20,759 nucleotides of DNA from an uncultured Clostridia bacterium (lineage in GTDB: Bacteria > Bacillota > Clostridia > Christensenellales > CAG-917), in assembly GCA_934254835.1 (NCBI GenBank), contig CAKQMI010000032.1:1-20759 (forward strand), read 5' to 3'. The number at the start of each line of letters is the position of its first letter. Within the stretch, counting starts at the first letter, position 1. The position numbers and the translations under genes are program-made. Below the pieces are notes generated by a model. The model was not told the origin of the DNA. It did no database searches and worked only from the letters and a program-made list of their open reading frames with translations. Below are positions 19,300 to 20,759 of the stretch, one piece after another.

Positions 19300-20759
19300 T
19301 TAATTGTTGTATTCGCGGGTGTTTTCGCCGGTCAGCCAGTTTATCGTCCAAACGCCCGATTTGTCGTTTTCGGTGAAAAAGACTTTTGCGGTGTTATTGC
19401 CGAGATAATCGACGTGGGTGACGACAGTCTCCGATTTTGTGTAAATTTCGTTCAAGAAGTCAAGCTGGCTTTCGGAAAATTCGCCGACGTTGTCCGATAT
19501 GAACAAAAGCCGTCCGAAAGTCTTGTTGACCTCGGCAACAAGGCGTTTTTCGGCGGGGGTATATTTGAGGTTGACCTCGCGCATAAAGAAGACGTCGGGA
19601 TCGTTGCCGAAAGCGCGCCCGTCAAGACCGCGACGGAAAATGGCGTTTTGTATCGACGTCTGGGTTGAAACGATCTCGTTGTTCGTCAGCGTGAAGATGA
19701 AGCGCGGTTTGAACTGAATATCGACGTCCGAGCCGATACGGCAGTAATCGAACCTGCCAAACGACGGGAACAGCGGTACACCGCAACCCAAAATGTATTT
19801 GTCGCCACAGCAGTCGCGCAGGAACGCACAGGCGTCGTCCATAATCTCACCGCGGGTTTTGTTGCCAAACGGGACAAGACACGCCGTGTATAAGAAGTCG
19901 AGCTTGACCATATCGTAGCCCCACTCGTTCAAAATGACGTCGAAAACGTTGCGGATATAGTCGGCGCACTCTTTGATATAAAAGTTGAGGGTAAAGCACG
20001 GACGAGTGCCCAGTAACCCCGTTGTCGGCTTGCCTTTCTTATCGCGCAAAATCCAGTCGGGGTGAGTTTTTGCAACGACGCTGTCCTTTTCGATATAGAA
20101 CGGCGCAAGCCACAATCCCGCCTTATAGCCGTTTTGGTGGATTTCGTCGGCGATGAACTTCATGCCGTGCGGAAATTTCTTTTTGTCGGTGGACAGCCAG
20201 TCGCCGACTTTCGTCTGATGACCGTCGTCGATTTGGAAAATGTCGATTTTTTCGGCACGGGCAAGACCTTTAAGGTCGCGCAGGATAATTTTTTCGTCGA
20301 TTTTGGTGAAATAATTGTACCAGCTCGTGTAGCCCGTGGTGTGACCGACGCGACAGGGCGAAACGTCCAAAGTTTTGAAATAGGCGTCGAAAACCTCGTC
20401 GTAACTTCCCTCGAAAAACGCGACGTCGAAAAGCGTGAAGTCGTCGGATATGGTTTTCCCCTCGACGTCCTTTTCAAGCGTAACGGCGTTTTTGTTGAAG
20501 TCGAAATTGAGTATCGTCCAGCCGGAGCGTTCGTTCAACGAGCCGATAAACTCGTGCGTGAAGCCGTTTCGGACATAGCCGAACGAATACCCGTGGAAAA
20601 ACCCCGCGATTTTCGGATAAGTTTTGAAGTTGTAGTCGCCGTTGATTGCGGCGATTTCCCTGCCGAACTTAATTTTGTTCAATGGGAAGCGGATACCTTT
20701 TTGCAGTTCGTCCCTTTTCCATTCTTTCGTGAGCGACCAGCTTTGATAGCCGTTTGCAA
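19300..20759 (-). CDS. GH36-type alpha-galactosidase (5' end beyond the window)
   Basis: A clan GH-D alpha-galactosidase, of which about 485 C-terminal residues are visible. The open frame continues through the right edge: before NKIKFGREI it reads ANGYQSWSLTKEW, the GYQSW motif usual near the N-terminal domain of GH36. The TTG at 20682 is therefore not the start. Barrel motifs are GYTSWYNYFTKI, DIFQIDDGHQTKVGDW, GYKAGLWLAPFYIE and the nucleophile in DMVKLDFLYTA (Asp codon at 19897-19899). The acid/base Asp is in CRIGSDVD (codon at 19726-19728), 57 residues apart, close to the spacing in Thermotoga GalA. A short C-terminal beta domain ends with ENTREYNN. Convergent with GH27, it probably serves raffinose-type or mucin alpha-galactosides. 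Confidence 0.9.
   Translation of the reverse strand, partial: ANGYQSWSLTKEWKRDELQKGIRFPLNKIKFGREIAAINGDYNFKTYPKIAGFFHGYSFGYVRNGFTHEFIGSLNERSGWTILNFDFNKNAVTLEKDVEGKTISDDFTLFDVAFFEGSYDEVFDAYFKTLDVSPCRVGHTTGYTSWYNYFTKIDEKIILRDLKGLARAEKIDIFQIDDGHQTKVGDWLSTDKKKFPHGMKFIADEIHQNGYKAGLWLAPFYIEKDSVVAKTHPDWILRDKKGKPTTGLLGTRPCFTLNFYIKECADYIRNVFDVILNEWGYDMVKLDFLYTACLVPFGNKTRGEIMDDACAFLRDCCGDKYILGCGVPLFPSFGRFDYCRIGSDVDIQFKPRFIFTLTNNEIVSTQTSIQNAIFRRGLDGRAFGNDPDVFFMREVNLKYTPAEKRLVAEVNKTFGRLLFISDNVGEFSESQLDFLNEIYTKSETVVTHVDYLGNNTAKVFFTENDKSGVWTINWLTGENTREYNN

Noticed and set aside
20680..20682. TTG as start codon of the minus-strand GH36 gene
   Set aside because: The frame stays open upstream to the window edge and encodes the conserved GYQSW motif, so the gene is partial and starts outside.
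1..20759. CRISPR arrays, tRNA or rRNA genes, or a defence island
   Set aside because: I saw no regularly spaced direct repeats, no cloverleaf with T-loop signatures, and no nuclease, toxin or phage genes. The NYN protein alone is not evidence of a defence system.

Overview
The window looks like a chromosomal piece of an uncultured anaerobic Firmicute (class Clostridia, probably gut-associated). The reasons are an L27 with the Firmicutes-type cleavable N-terminal extension, a FloA/NfeD pair, a ferredoxin-linked 2-oxoacid oxidoreductase, a bacterial OGG glycosylase, strong GGAGG ribosome sites, TTGACA/TATAAT promoters, and several plant-type alpha-glycosidases. I see no phage, plasmid, CRISPR array, rRNA or tRNA gene.

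Layout. 1-358: end of a ribosomal gene cluster (probable Prp protease tail, then rpmA) closed by a terminator. 373-1839: a DNA glycosylase (ogg) read from what looks like a leaderless promoter, followed by a NYN/PIN-like protein that has lost two usual active-site aspartates. 1840-1971: a structured gap with three copies of one 8-mer, a perfect 11-bp inverted repeat and possible tiny leader ORFs. 1972-4497: a four-gene 2-oxoacid:ferredoxin oxidoreductase operon (delta, alpha, beta, gamma) with overlapping or closely spaced genes and a terminator. 4654-12949: a long co-directional run from one strong promoter: nfeD, floA, a single-pass charged protein, a GH31 glycosidase with an unusual translation-start region, a YhhN lysoplasmalogenase, a PatB/MalY aminotransferase and an MsbA-like ABC exporter. 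12967-15457: asnA-asnS, which make asparagine and charge it onto tRNA, from their own promoter.

15456-16361 is the accessory part. It holds a hairpin-rich repeat starting at the asnS stop codon, a 60-aa small protein gene with a terminator, and an XRE-type regulator on the minus strand broken by both a frameshift and a 211-bp element with 25-bp terminal inverted repeats. 16424-19241: a second probable leaderless promoter reads an RlmL-type rRNA methyltransferase, translationally coupled to a GH27 alpha-galactosidase that carries a carbohydrate-binding-like domain inside its barrel. 19300-20759 (minus): a GH36-type alpha-galactosidase, convergent with GH27, sharing a bidirectional terminator and cut by the right edge of the window.

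Together the genes suggest a fermentative anaerobe using alpha-glucosides and alpha-galactosides, oxidising branched-chain or similar 2-oxoacids with ferredoxin, organising its membrane with flotillin, and possibly turning over plasmalogens. No clear new multi-gene system is visible. The most unusual signals are the start region of GH31, the leaderless promoter arrangements, the structured leader before the oxidoreductase operon, and the two non-coding repeat elements near 15.5-16.3 kb.
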